Source of the DNA: Rheinheimera tangshanensis
GTDB lineage: Bacteria > Pseudomonadota > Gammaproteobacteria > Enterobacterales > Alteromonadaceae
DNA length: 64,000 nt
Direction: 5' to 3'
NCBI RefSeq assembly: GCF_014645135.1
Contig: NZ_BMLH01000005.1
Coordinates: forward strand, 1-64,000
Made by a program: the position numbers and the translations under genes. Under the pieces are notes generated by a model. The model worked only from the letters and a program-made list of their open reading frames with translations. It was not told where the DNA came from and ran no database searches. Positions 1 through 7,201 of the stretch are shown here, one piece after another. Positions within the stretch are counted from its first letter, which is position 1. Each line of letters starts with the position of its first letter.

Positions 1-2
1 AG

Positions 3-89
3 GAAGATATGGACGTAGAAAACGAGTTTGGAATAATCGAACGGTTCAGACAGCATACTGCTGAGTATGCTGTCCGGTGGGCTGCTTAA
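3..89 (+). CDS. 3' end of a gene cut by the window edge
   Basis: An open frame enters from the left edge and ends at a TAA at 87-89, giving 28 visible residues ending in YAVRWAA. No family can be recognised from so short a tail. An ATG at 9 could in principle start a very short peptide, but continuation of an upstream gene is more likely. It converges on the minus-strand gene at 111-404, and a decayed palindromic element lies between the two stop codons. Coding status is only moderately supported. Confidence 0.4.
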   Translation, partial: EDMDVENEFGIIERFRQHTAEYAVRWAA

Positions 90-131
90 TGAAAAATTCG
101 TGGGGATCCCTCAGGATCTGACCCCATTTTT
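90..131. repeat. Decayed copy of the stop-codon palindrome family
   Basis: Bases 115-130 match one arm of the 55-bp palindrome exactly (GATCTGACCCCATTTT). The left side keeps only pieces (an A-tract at 92-96, TGGGG and an ATCC half-stem), so the hairpin is degraded. It sits between two convergent stop codons, the same setting as the intact copy at 48611-48665. Part of the arm is now read as the last codons of the minus-strand gene. Confidence 0.6.
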
Positions 132-404
132 ACTGAGATGTACTGAGCGGCTGGAGGATACCGCCGGATGCGAAATTTGCACCTGAATATCACTGATCAA
201 TTGATGTAGCTCAGTATCATCAATAGCCTCTTTCATCTCTAGCTGAAACTCCAGGCAGGCATGACCATGCCAATTGGTTACACCTAATAAATCCCAGTCC
301 AAAAGCTGCGGATGACTCAAGGTATGACCACTGTCCCGCGCTACTTCATCTAAGTCGGCGTCATCATCCGACAAATCCACTTCGAGGTATAAATACAACA
401 TCAT
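111..404 (-). CDS. Small acidic hypothetical protein
   Basis: This 97-residue protein belongs to no family I recognise. It is acidic in its first half (a LSDDDADLDEVARD stretch near the N-terminus), has no signal peptide or membrane segment, and contains one Cys. Its start codon overlaps the stop of the upstream racemase gene by ATGA (401-404), so the two are almost certainly co-transcribed and translationally coupled. Its last six or so codons are read from a remnant of the palindromic repeat, so the C-terminus SKNGVRS is probably a recent extension and the ancestral stop may have been earlier. Function is unknown; a role linked to the racemase is only inferred from coupling. Confidence 0.7.
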   Translation of the reverse strand: MMLYLYLEVDLSDDDADLDEVARDSGHTLSHPQLLDWDLLGVTNWHGHACLEFQLEMKEAIDDTELHQLISDIQVQISHPAVSSSRSVHLSKNGVRS

Positions 405-1105
405 CGGTCTTCCTGCTCCAAGGCAAAGTCAGCAGCTTTTTGTGCATGCAAAAAAGTCGTATCAAATAATGGCACGGCGCAGTCCTCAGCGCTTACCAAT
501 AAAGCTATTTCAGTGCAGCCCAGAATAATGGCTTCTGCACCTTGAACCACCAAATCTGCCATGATCTGCTGATACTGCAGCCGTGAGTCTGGCTTCACCA
601 CGCCCAGACACAATTCCTGATAAATCACCTGATGCACTAAGGCTCTGCTCTCTTCGTCCGGCACCAGCACCTCTAAACCATAAGACTCGGTCAGACGTTT
701 TTTATAGAAATCCTGCTCCATGGTAAAGCGGGTGCCTAATAAAGCGACTTTGTTCAAACCTGCCAGCTGAATAGCTTCGGCCGTAGCATCAGCAATATGC
801 AACAGTGGAATAGTCACAGCGGTTTCAATCACAGCGGCAACCTTATGCATGGTATTGGTACAAAGCACTAAACAATCCGCACCAGCAGATTGCAGCTTAA
901 CTGCCGCTTCAGCCAATAATTCAGCTGCTTTGTCCCAATCGCCACTGCGTTGCAACGCCTCAATGTCGGCAAAATCCACGCTGTATAAAATGATTTTGGC
1001 GCTGTGCAGGCCGCCTAGTTGCTGTTTAATGTGCTGATTGATCTGACGGTAATAAGGAATAGTTGACTCCCAGCTCATACCGCCTAGTAAACCTATAGTT
1101 TTCAT
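401..1105 (-). CDS. Aspartate/glutamate racemase family protein
   Basis: At 234 residues it has the usual length of the cofactor-independent Asp/Glu racemase family (YgeA/RacD type), which interconverts L- and D-amino acids with two catalytic cysteines. Visible signatures are the N-terminal LLGGMSWEST, the first cysteine motif LVLCTNTMH near residue 83, and the second in ILGCTEIALL near residue 195. Both cysteines are present, so activity is likely. The enzyme is expected to be cytoplasmic and to supply D-amino acids for wall or signalling use; the exact substrate cannot be read from sequence. It is followed, with an ATGA overlap, by the small acidic gene at 111-404. Confidence 0.88.
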   Translation of the reverse strand: MKTIGLLGGMSWESTIPYYRQINQHIKQQLGGLHSAKIILYSVDFADIEALQRSGDWDKAAELLAEAAVKLQSAGADCLVLCTNTMHKVAAVIETAVTIPLLHIADATAEAIQLAGLNKVALLGTRFTMEQDFYKKRLTESYGLEVLVPDEESRALVHQVIYQELCLGVVKPDSRLQYQQIMADLVVQGAEAIILGCTEIALLVSAEDCAVPLFDTTFLHAQKAADFALEQEDR

Positions 1106-1164
1106 TAAAAGTTCTCGAGGGTAATGACGGGGTTACAGTAACAAGGCCGGCCACTATAAACAAC

Positions 1165-1193
1165 AAACCCGTTGACGACTGCAACGGGTTTTT
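1165..1193. terminator. Hairpin terminator
   Basis: A 10-bp perfect stem (AAACCCGTTG, 7-base loop, CAACGGGTTT) lies between the small gene at 1220-1414 and the racemase gene. The plus strand ends in TTTTT; on the minus strand the stem is followed by a looser T-rich stretch. It most likely ends the transcript of the 64-residue gene, with the racemase then using its own promoter. Confidence 0.6.
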
Positions 1194-1219
1194 ATCATTC
1201 ACGCAGAAGTAGGTAGTGC

Positions 1220-1414
1220 TTAGTAATAAATATCAGCTTTTTGATGCAGCTGAGGTTCGTCCTGCAGATCATCAAAAGAGACAGCTATATGCTGATCTTT
1301 ATTATCCAGATCAGACAAATACACAGCTCTGTCCTGTGCATCAATCCAGCTCACTACACCTATGCCTTTTTTGGTTTGGCACACCATGCCTAATTTCAGC
1401 TCAAGTACGTTCAT
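1220..1414 (-). CDS. Small hypothetical protein with beta-rich, SH3/Tudor-like look
   Basis: The 64-residue protein starts MNVLELKLGMVCQTKKGIG and continues with alternating hydrophobic and charged residues typical of a small beta barrel. I do not recognise a named family. A strong ribosome binding site (GAGGAG) lies 8 bases upstream of the ATG at 1412-1414, and a clear hairpin terminator follows, so it looks like a genuine single-gene unit. No signal peptide or membrane segment is visible. The GMVCQTKKGIGVV pattern resembles the turns of nucleic-acid-binding SH3-like folds, but that is a guess. Confidence 0.7.
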   Translation of the reverse strand: MNVLELKLGMVCQTKKGIGVVSWIDAQDRAVYLSDLDNKDQHIAVSFDDLQDEPQLHQKADIYY

Positions 1415-1539
1415 CTTACTTCTCCTCAGGCTTCGTCATTTAACTTGTCTGCTAAGTTAGACGCCCAAAGATGTCATTTTGATGTCCGACCAGATAAATT
1501 AATGCTAACTGAATGAATTAAAGCCGAATTTAGTTCAAA

Positions 1540-1594
1540 AAAATGGGGTCAGATCACATTGTTAACAGTTAACAATGTGATCTGACCCCATTTT
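1540..1594. repeat. 55-bp palindromic element, copy 1 (after rluB)
   Basis: Two perfect 27-base arms surround a single central A at 1567. Each arm runs from an A-tract through GGGGTCAGATCAC to GTTAAC. The outer AAAA/TTTT makes it look like an intrinsic terminator in both directions. It lies 5 bases beyond the rluB stop codon. Each arm carries one GATC and one GTTAAC site. Identical arms occur at 20214-20268 and 48611-48665. Confidence 0.9.
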
Positions 1595-1599
1595 AAGAG

Positions 1600-2541
1600 T
1601 TAGATACGGGTACGTTTTTTCTGAGTTTGTTTTGGCTTTTTCGCTTTAGCGCTTGAAGCGGCCGCTGCTTTTTCTGCTTTGACGACTTCAGGTTTCACAC
1701 CCGACTGCACCATGATTTGATGCTTACGCACGGCACGCTTAATGCCAGCCATACGACGACGACGCTCATCGCGGTCTTCCGGCTTCATTAAACTTGTCGT
1801 CTCTGGCGACATCTGCACCAATTTACGTAAATAGTTTACTTCTTCCAGCGGGTATTCAGCATAACCACCCGCTGGTAAATGTTTAGGCAGTAATAAATCA
1901 CCGTAACGAATACGGATAAGGCGGCTGACTACAGCGCCCTGCGATTCCCACATCCGGCGCACTTCGCGATTACGGCCTTCCGTCAACACTACGTGGAACC
2001 AGCGGTTAATACCTTCGCCGCCCATAGACTTCACTTTTTTGAAGTTGGCTTTACCATCTTCCAGCTCAACGCCCGTGCGCAGTTTTTGGATCATCGCATC
2101 GTTGACATCACCAAATACCCGCACTGCGTATTCACGTTCAACTTCAAACTTTGGATGCATTAAACGATTGGCCAGTTCACCGTCTGTGGTGAACAGCAAT
2201 AAACCGCTGGTATTAATATCTAAACGGCCTATGGCTATCCAGCGTGAGTCTTTAATTTTCGGCAGGCGGTCAAATACCGTAGGACGACCTTCCGGATCGG
2301 TACGGGAACAAATCTCGCCTTCAGGTTTATGGTAAGCAATAACCCGGCACACCTGTTCCGCTTCAGCGGCAATTTTGACAGGATGGCCATCGACCCGCAC
2401 TTGTTGGTTGGCATGAATACGATCGCCTAAATGCGCCACTTTGCCATCCACAGTCACACGTCCAGCACTGATGTATTCTTCCATCTCGCGGCGGGATCCA
2501 ACACCGGATCGCGCCAGCACTTTCTGTAGTTTTTCACTCAT
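1600..2541 (-). CDS. rluB: 23S rRNA pseudouridine synthase B
   Basis: RluB converts U2605 of 23S rRNA to pseudouridine during assembly of the large ribosomal subunit. The 313-residue protein begins with an S4 RNA-binding domain (about residues 3-60; [16 protein letters not shown]) followed by the synthase domain, where [17 protein letters not shown] carries the catalytic Asp. The C-terminal tail from about residue 270 is low-complexity and strongly basic ([13 protein letters not shown]), as in enterobacterial RluB. It follows scpB with a 3-base gap, in the order scpA-scpB-rluB that is widely conserved, so the three are an operon. The palindromic element just after the stop probably terminates transcription. 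Confidence 0.95.
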   Translation of the reverse strand: MSEKLQKVLARSGVGSRREMEEYISAGRVTVDGKVAHLGDRIHANQQVRVDGHPVKIAAEAEQVCRVIAYHKPEGEICSRTDPEGRPTVFDRLPKIKDSRWIAIGRLDINTSGLLLFTTDGELANRLMHPKFEVEREYAVRVFGDVNDAMIQKLRTGVELEDGKANFKKVKSMGGEGINRWFHVVLTEGRNREVRRMWESQGAVVSRLIRIRYGDLLLPKHLPAGGYAEYPLEEVNYLRKLVQMSPETTSLMKPEDRDERRRRMAGIKRAVRKHQIMVQSGVKPEVVKAEKAAAASSAKAKKPKQTQKKRTRI

Positions 2542-2544
2542 GAT

Positions 2545-3126
2545 TTAATGTATCTCTTCAGTCATCACGACTGGGTTAAAAAAATCCGGCGTTGCCTGAA
2601 ACTCGGCCAGAGCAGGTAAATCGCTTAAATCCTTTAAGCCAAAATAATCTAAAAATATCGCTGTGGTGGCATACAAACCAGGACGACCCGGTACTTCTTT
2701 ATGCCCCACCACTTTGACCCAACCGCGGTCGAGCAGCGTTCGCATAATCTGACTGCTGACCGTCACCCCCCGCACTTCTTCAATTTCGCCGCGGGTAATA
2801 GGCTGACGATAAGCAATCAGTGCCAAAGTTTCCAGCACAGCACGGGAATAACGCGGTGAACGTTCAGGCCATAATAGCGCCAGATATTCACTTAAATCAG
2901 CGCGGGTCTGAAAGCGAAAACCAGAAGCGGTTTCAATCAACTGAATGCCCCGGCCTAAATAATCCTGTTGCAACTGACTTAAAGCCTGCTGCAAACGTTT
3001 TCGGGTTAACTCAAAACTTTCCAGCACAGTGCTTTGCAAGTCATTCACAGACAAAGGTTTATCAGAGGCAAAAATAGCGGCTTCGACTAACTGCAGCAGT
3101 TGTTGCTCGTTAATTTTTTTCGCCAT
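2545..3126 (-). CDS. scpB: Segregation and condensation protein B
   Basis: ScpB is a winged-helix protein that forms dimers and joins ScpA and SMC in the condensin-like complex that organises and separates chromosomes. The 193-residue length is normal. The two winged-helix modules are visible, with LALIAYRQPITRGEIEEVRGV around residues 102-122 as the family signature and the VVGHKEVPGRPGLYATT turn after it. It sits between scpA and rluB with short gaps, consistent with one transcript. The smc gene itself is not in the window; in gammaproteobacteria ScpAB often occurs with an SMC or MukB elsewhere. Confidence 0.95.
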   Translation of the reverse strand: MAKKINEQQLLQLVEAAIFASDKPLSVNDLQSTVLESFELTRKRLQQALSQLQQDYLGRGIQLIETASGFRFQTRADLSEYLALLWPERSPRYSRAVLETLALIAYRQPITRGEIEEVRGVTVSSQIMRTLLDRGWVKVVGHKEVPGRPGLYATTAIFLDYFGLKDLSDLPALAEFQATPDFFNPVVMTEEIH

Positions 3127-3164
3127 GCCCTCTCCTTAGTCTGTCGCTTCAAATAAGGCCGCTA

Positions 3165-3989
3165 TTATGAAGATCTGATATGGATTTGACCATAAGCTTC
3201 TACTTGAATGACTTGTATCAGCTTTTCTTTAACCAGCTCCAGAATAGCTAAAAAGCTCACCACTACACCCTGCCTTCCTTCTGATAACTCAAAACATTCG
3301 GCAAACTCCAGGTAGTCGGTGCGTCCACGCAATAACTCCAAAATTTTACTCATACGCTCGCGGGTGGATAAATGCTCTTTTTTAATCTGGTGATGCTGAA
3401 AATCCTTGGCGCGTTTGGCAATGTCTTTTAGTGCCAGCAAAATTTCCTGCAACGACACTTCTGGCAAAATTACATAAGGCTCAAAATTATCATCTAAGGC
3501 TGCTTTGGCAGGAAAATAATCCCGCTCCTGGCGCGGCAGGCCGTCCATATCCGTAGCGGCTTTGCGGATAATTTCGTATTCCTGCAAACGCCGGACTAAA
3601 TCAGCACGGGGATCCACCTCTTCATCCGACTTATGGTCGTGCTGCGGCAGTAATAAACGTGATTTAATTTCCGCCAGCATAGCGGCCATTAATAAATACT
3701 CTGCCGCCAGTTCAAAGTTCATATCCTGCATTAAATCAATGTATTCCATATACTGCAGGGTGATTTCATTGATCGGCAAATCGACAATATCAAAGCGGTG
3801 ACGACGAATTAAATACAGCAGAAAATCCAGCGGGCCTTCGAAACTTTCCAGCAATACCGACAGCGCTTCAGGCGGAATATACAAATCTTCCGGCTTATCC
3901 AGCACAGCCTCGCCGCGGACAAAAGCCAGCGGCAAAGGCTGCTGTATCGTCAGGCTGGCAAAGCTGTCGGCTAAAGGCTCAGACATCAT
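3165..3989 (-). CDS. scpA: Segregation and condensation protein A
   Basis: ScpA is the kleisin subunit that bridges the SMC heads. The 274-residue protein has an extended N-terminus of about 40 residues before the family core, which starts with LLESFEGPLDFLLYLIRRHRFDIVDLP-type sequence, and ends with a winged-helix domain (AILELVKEKLIQVIQ). Two adjacent ATG codons (3984-3989) make the exact first residue uncertain by one. It is preceded, on the same strand, by yciO, with a 120-bp structured repeat filling the gap, and followed by scpB after 38 bases. Confidence 0.95.
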   Translation of the reverse strand: MMSEPLADSFASLTIQQPLPLAFVRGEAVLDKPEDLYIPPEALSVLLESFEGPLDFLLYLIRRHRFDIVDLPINEITLQYMEYIDLMQDMNFELAAEYLLMAAMLAEIKSRLLLPQHDHKSDEEVDPRADLVRRLQEYEIIRKAATDMDGLPRQERDYFPAKAALDDNFEPYVILPEVSLQEILLALKDIAKRAKDFQHHQIKKEHLSTRERMSKILELLRGRTDYLEFAECFELSEGRQGVVVSFLAILELVKEKLIQVIQVEAYGQIHIRSS

Positions 3990-4010
3990 TGTTCAACCGG
4001 ATTTCCAACC

Positions 4011-4130
4011 CAAAGTAATTGATGTTGCAGCGCGACGACAAGTGCGTGAGACCCCAGGAGCATAGTTTACCTATGTGACTGGGGCGAGCGCATGAAGTCA
4101 ACAAAGCTGCAGCTTCAAGTACGAAGGGCT
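4011..4130. repeat. Structured 120-bp repeat, copy A
   Basis: The stretch can fold into nested stems: CCCCAG pairs with CTGGGG and CATAG with CTATG around 4051-4084, and an outer GTTGCAGC can pair with GCTGCAGC. It closely resembles 55800-55921, sharing GTTGCAGC, CAG-A-GCATAG, GACTGGGGCGAG and the spacing between them. It fills the gap between yciO and scpA and its end touches the yciO stop codon at 4130-4132. Confidence 0.7.
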
Positions 4131-4750
4131 TAAACGAAAGCACTGCTATCGCCTGCACCCTGACGTATTACCACCGGATTGTCTTCTGATAAATCAATCA
4201 CTGTGGTGTGGTTTTCAGCGATTACGCCACCGTGAATAATTAAATCCACCTGACGTTCTAATTGGTCGCGCATTTCTTCCGGGTCGGATTCGGCAAAGTC
4301 ATTGCCAGGCAACACCAGTGAGCTCGACATTAAAGGTTCGCCCAGCTCTTCCAAAAGCGCCAGCGCAATTTTGTTTTGCGGAATACGCAAACCTACGGTT
4401 TTTTTCTTGTCGTTTAACAAACGCTTAGGTACTTCTTTGGTGCCCTTTAAAATAAAAGTATAAGCACCAGGGGTATGGTTTTTGATTAAACGAAAGGCGC
4501 TGTTTTCAACCTTGGCGTACACAGACAACTCAGAAAAATCGCGGCACATCAGGGTAAAATGATGCTCTGTGTTCATCTGGCGGATTTGTAAAATACGCTC
4601 AAGCGCGGCTTTGTCACCTATATGACAACCCAGTGCATAACCTGAATCTGTAGGGTAAATCACCACCCCACCTTGTTGAATAATATGCACAGCCTGTTTA
4701 ATTAAACGCTGCTGTGGATTTTCAGGATGAATATAAAAAAACTGGCTCAT
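4130..4750 (-). CDS. yciO: YciO/Sua5 family L-threonylcarbamoyladenylate synthase-type protein
   Basis: The 206-residue protein is the YciO branch of the Sua5/YrdC fold, which binds ATP, threonine and RNA. YrdC makes threonylcarbamoyl-AMP for the t6A base of tRNA; YciO is a paralogue of less certain role. Family signatures include the N-terminal GGVVIYPTDSGYALGC around residues 27-42, the KRLLNDKKKTVGLRIPQN stretch, and the C-terminal VIDLSEDNPVVIRQGAGD. Gene order rnm-yciO beside the trp operon matches E. coli, which supports the assignment. It lies 58 bases after rnm and ahead of a structured repeat and scpA. Confidence 0.9.
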   Translation of the reverse strand: MSQFFYIHPENPQQRLIKQAVHIIQQGGVVIYPTDSGYALGCHIGDKAALERILQIRQMNTEHHFTLMCRDFSELSVYAKVENSAFRLIKNHTPGAYTFILKGTKEVPKRLLNDKKKTVGLRIPQNKIALALLEELGEPLMSSSLVLPGNDFAESDPEEMRDQLERQVDLIIHGGVIAENHTTVIDLSEDNPVVIRQGAGDSSAFV

Positions 4751-4808
4751 AAAACTCTTCTTATTTTTTGTGCGCGTGATTAAGCAATAGCAATAAATTT
4801 GTTAAAAA

Positions 4809-5672
4809 TCAAGATGAAAGCTGTACTGACTTGGGCTCAGGCAACTGCCAGTCCTGCCATACCGGAATGACATCGTCGGTAAAATACAATTGTCTGCCCA
4901 GCTCATTCCAGGGCGTTTCCTGATGAAAATCTGAACCGGCAGAGGCGGTTAAACCAAACTTCTGGCACAGCATCCACACCTGGCGTTTTTGCACAGGTGT
5001 CATCTGAGCTGAAGCCACCTCTATCGCCTTGCCACCAGCGGCAGAAAACTCTTCAGCTAAACGGGTTAACCAGCGGCCATTGAGTTTGTACTTCAGCGGA
5101 TGGGCTAAAACCGGCGTACCACCTGCGGCTAAAATCCACTGCACAGCCTCTTGCAGCGGCACCCAGTTATTTGGCACATAGCCCGTATTGCCGCGGCTTA
5201 AATACTTTTTAAACACAGTATTCATCGAGCTGGCTTTGCCAATCTGCACCAGATAACGGGCAAAATGAGTGCGGGTTAAGGCGGCGCCATTAGCAATTTT
5301 GAGTACGTTCTCCAGTACGTCCGGTATTTTGTTTTTCTCTAAACGGCGTGCCATCTCTTCAGCCCGCTCTACCCTGCGCTGTTGCTGCGATGCCAAATGC
5401 TGTAAAAACACCGGACAATAGCTATTGATATTCAAACCCACAATATGAATTTCAAACTCGTACCAACTGGTCGAGATTTCCACACCTGGGATCAGGGTCA
5501 AAGGCAGTTGTTTTTCTGCAATAGCGGCACGGGCTTCTGCCAGACCAGCAATAGTATCGTGATCGGTAATAGCCAGCACATCCACGCCTTTACTGACGGC
5601 GCGTTCAACCAGTTCGGTTGGGCTTAATACGCCATCTGAGCAATAAGTGTGGCTGTGTAAATCAATTTTCAT
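4809..5672 (-). CDS. rnm: RNase AM (5'-3' exoribonuclease, PHP domain)
   Basis: Rnm (formerly YciV/TrpH) is a PHP-domain metal enzyme that trims the 5' ends of rRNAs and short RNAs. The 287-residue length is typical. Metal-binding motifs are visible: DLHSHTYCSDG at residues 4-14, ITDHDT near 37, a GVEIS loop near 64, LAHPLKYK near 195 and SGSDFHQE-type sequence (AGSDFHQET) near 247. In E. coli rnm is transcribed divergently from trp and followed by yciO. Here the same order is kept but a glycan-use island separates rnm from trp. An operon rnm-yciO-scpA-scpB-rluB is likely. Confidence 0.92.
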   Translation of the reverse strand: MKIDLHSHTYCSDGVLSPTELVERAVSKGVDVLAITDHDTIAGLAEARAAIAEKQLPLTLIPGVEISTSWYEFEIHIVGLNINSYCPVFLQHLASQQQRRVERAEEMARRLEKNKIPDVLENVLKIANGAALTRTHFARYLVQIGKASSMNTVFKKYLSRGNTGYVPNNWVPLQEAVQWILAAGGTPVLAHPLKYKLNGRWLTRLAEEFSAAGGKAIEVASAQMTPVQKRQVWMLCQKFGLTASAGSDFHQETPWNELGRQLYFTDDVIPVWQDWQLPEPKSVQLSS

Positions 5673-5794
5673 GGGAAAGGCTGCCTGACTAAACGGCCGT
5701 CATTGTGCCATACAATGCCCTTCGCGACCAGAAAGACGCTCGCCCTTTAGCTTCAACTCTCAAAGCAGTAAAAACTAAAGGACTTTTCTAAGCT

Positions 5795-7189
5795 TTAAAG
5801 CACCAGACTTAATACAGTGCGTGGAGGTAATTGCACAGAATAAGGCTGCAACGCACCTTTGAGCTGCAAATTAAAGCCTTTAGACTCCTGCGTAATATTT
5901 TGTACGATCAGCGCATAACGGCCATTAGGGCGCAGATAAGCCACATGACGAATATCCTGAGTGGATACTGAATCAATACGCACTGAGCCCTGCGGTACTA
6001 CTTTAGTGGCGTGGGCAATTATGTAATAAGCCACATTACGCTTCACCTGTTGCCCCTCAATAGTCAAAGCCCCCAGACACAAACTGCAGCCACCTTTGGT
6101 ATGAGGCTGCAGCTTAGCGTCAGAGCTTAAGTTCCATTGCAACACATTGCGGGCCCAATGCCGTGGCGCACCAATAATTAAATGTTCGATATGCCACATC
6201 AAAGAATCGTTAAAATCTGAATTGGCCCCCACCCACTGCTCGGTAAAATAAATGTTTTTATCCGGATGCGCCTGTTTTAGCTTATCCAACTCTTCGATGC
6301 TGCCGTTGTACAAATGAAAAGCTGAGCCATCGATATAAGGCTTTGCCTCTTTGTCGTTCAGCACCGCAATTGGGTATTCGATATGATCGGTATTGTGGTC
6401 ATAAATAATAATTTTGGTGTCCAGTCCGGCTTTTTTAAACGCGGGCCCCAGATGGTTTTTAATAAAGTTGGCCTGATCCCGGGCATGCATCAATAAGCTT
6501 GGATTGTTGCCTGGATGCAGTGGTTCGTTTTGCACTGTCACAGCATCCAGATGAATCCCCTGCTGCTGCATCGCCTGAATGTACTTCACAAAATACAGCG
6601 CATAGCTGCCAAAATGTTGCTCCAAAAGCTCGCCACCTATAGTGGAATTGTTGCTTTTCATCCAGGCTGGCGGCGACCAGGGGCTGCCCAGCAGTTTAAT
6701 CTTCGGATTAATCGCCAAAATTTGCTTCAACACCGGGATCAGATACTTTTCATCCGGCTTTATTGAAAACTGTTTAAGTTCAGGATCCTGCTGGCCTTCA
6801 GCTAAGTCGTTGTAGCTAAAAGGTTCAGGATCTAAATCCGAAGCACCAATACTGATGCGTAAATAACTCACGGCCAGTCCTTGCGCACCAAACAACTCTT
6901 GCAGCAAGGCGTTGCGATTCTCTGCGGTTAAGCCCATCAGATGCATAGCGCTGCCGCCCGTCAGGGTATAACCAAAGCCGTCCATCTGTTGAAATTGCTG
7001 CTCAGCCTTCAGCTGCAGTAGCGGCAGTTCTTTATTGAGCGGCTGCTGCCATAAGGCGGTTTCAGTACTTAATAACTGTTTTTGATCGGCGCTGGATAAA
7101 TAGCTTTTTGTTGCCGCACTGGCGGTAAAAGGCAAAACAAATGCCCAAACCAGAGCAATCAGCTCCAGCTGTATTTTCAACAACTTCAT
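5795..7189 (-). CDS. Secreted glycoside hydrolase family 30 enzyme
   Basis: This 464-residue enzyme has a signal peptide (about residues 1-25, ending TASA-ATKS) and a GH30 (beta/alpha)8 barrel with a C-terminal beta domain. GH30 members hydrolyse beta-glucosylceramide, beta-1,6-glucan or related beta-glycosides with retention. The acid/base Glu is at 222 (VTVQNEP) and the nucleophile Glu at 317 (IYFTEQW); the GSPWSPPAWMK loop at about 168-178 is also characteristic. The substrate cannot be fixed from sequence; beta-1,6-glucan is one candidate. It is the last gene of a three-gene operon with a TonB-dependent receptor and a halogenase-family protein, so it probably acts on the glycan that the receptor imports. 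Confidence 0.9.
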   Translation of the reverse strand: MKLLKIQLELIALVWAFVLPFTASAATKSYLSSADQKQLLSTETALWQQPLNKELPLLQLKAEQQFQQMDGFGYTLTGGSAMHLMGLTAENRNALLQELFGAQGLAVSYLRISIGASDLDPEPFSYNDLAEGQQDPELKQFSIKPDEKYLIPVLKQILAINPKIKLLGSPWSPPAWMKSNNSTIGGELLEQHFGSYALYFVKYIQAMQQQGIHLDAVTVQNEPLHPGNNPSLLMHARDQANFIKNHLGPAFKKAGLDTKIIIYDHNTDHIEYPIAVLNDKEAKPYIDGSAFHLYNGSIEELDKLKQAHPDKNIYFTEQWVGANSDFNDSLMWHIEHLIIGAPRHWARNVLQWNLSSDAKLQPHTKGGCSLCLGALTIEGQQVKRNVAYYIIAHATKVVPQGSVRIDSVSTQDIRHVAYLRPNGRYALIVQNITQESKGFNLQLKGALQPYSVQLPPRTVLSLVL

Positions 7190-7201
7190 AAATAACCTCT
7201 G

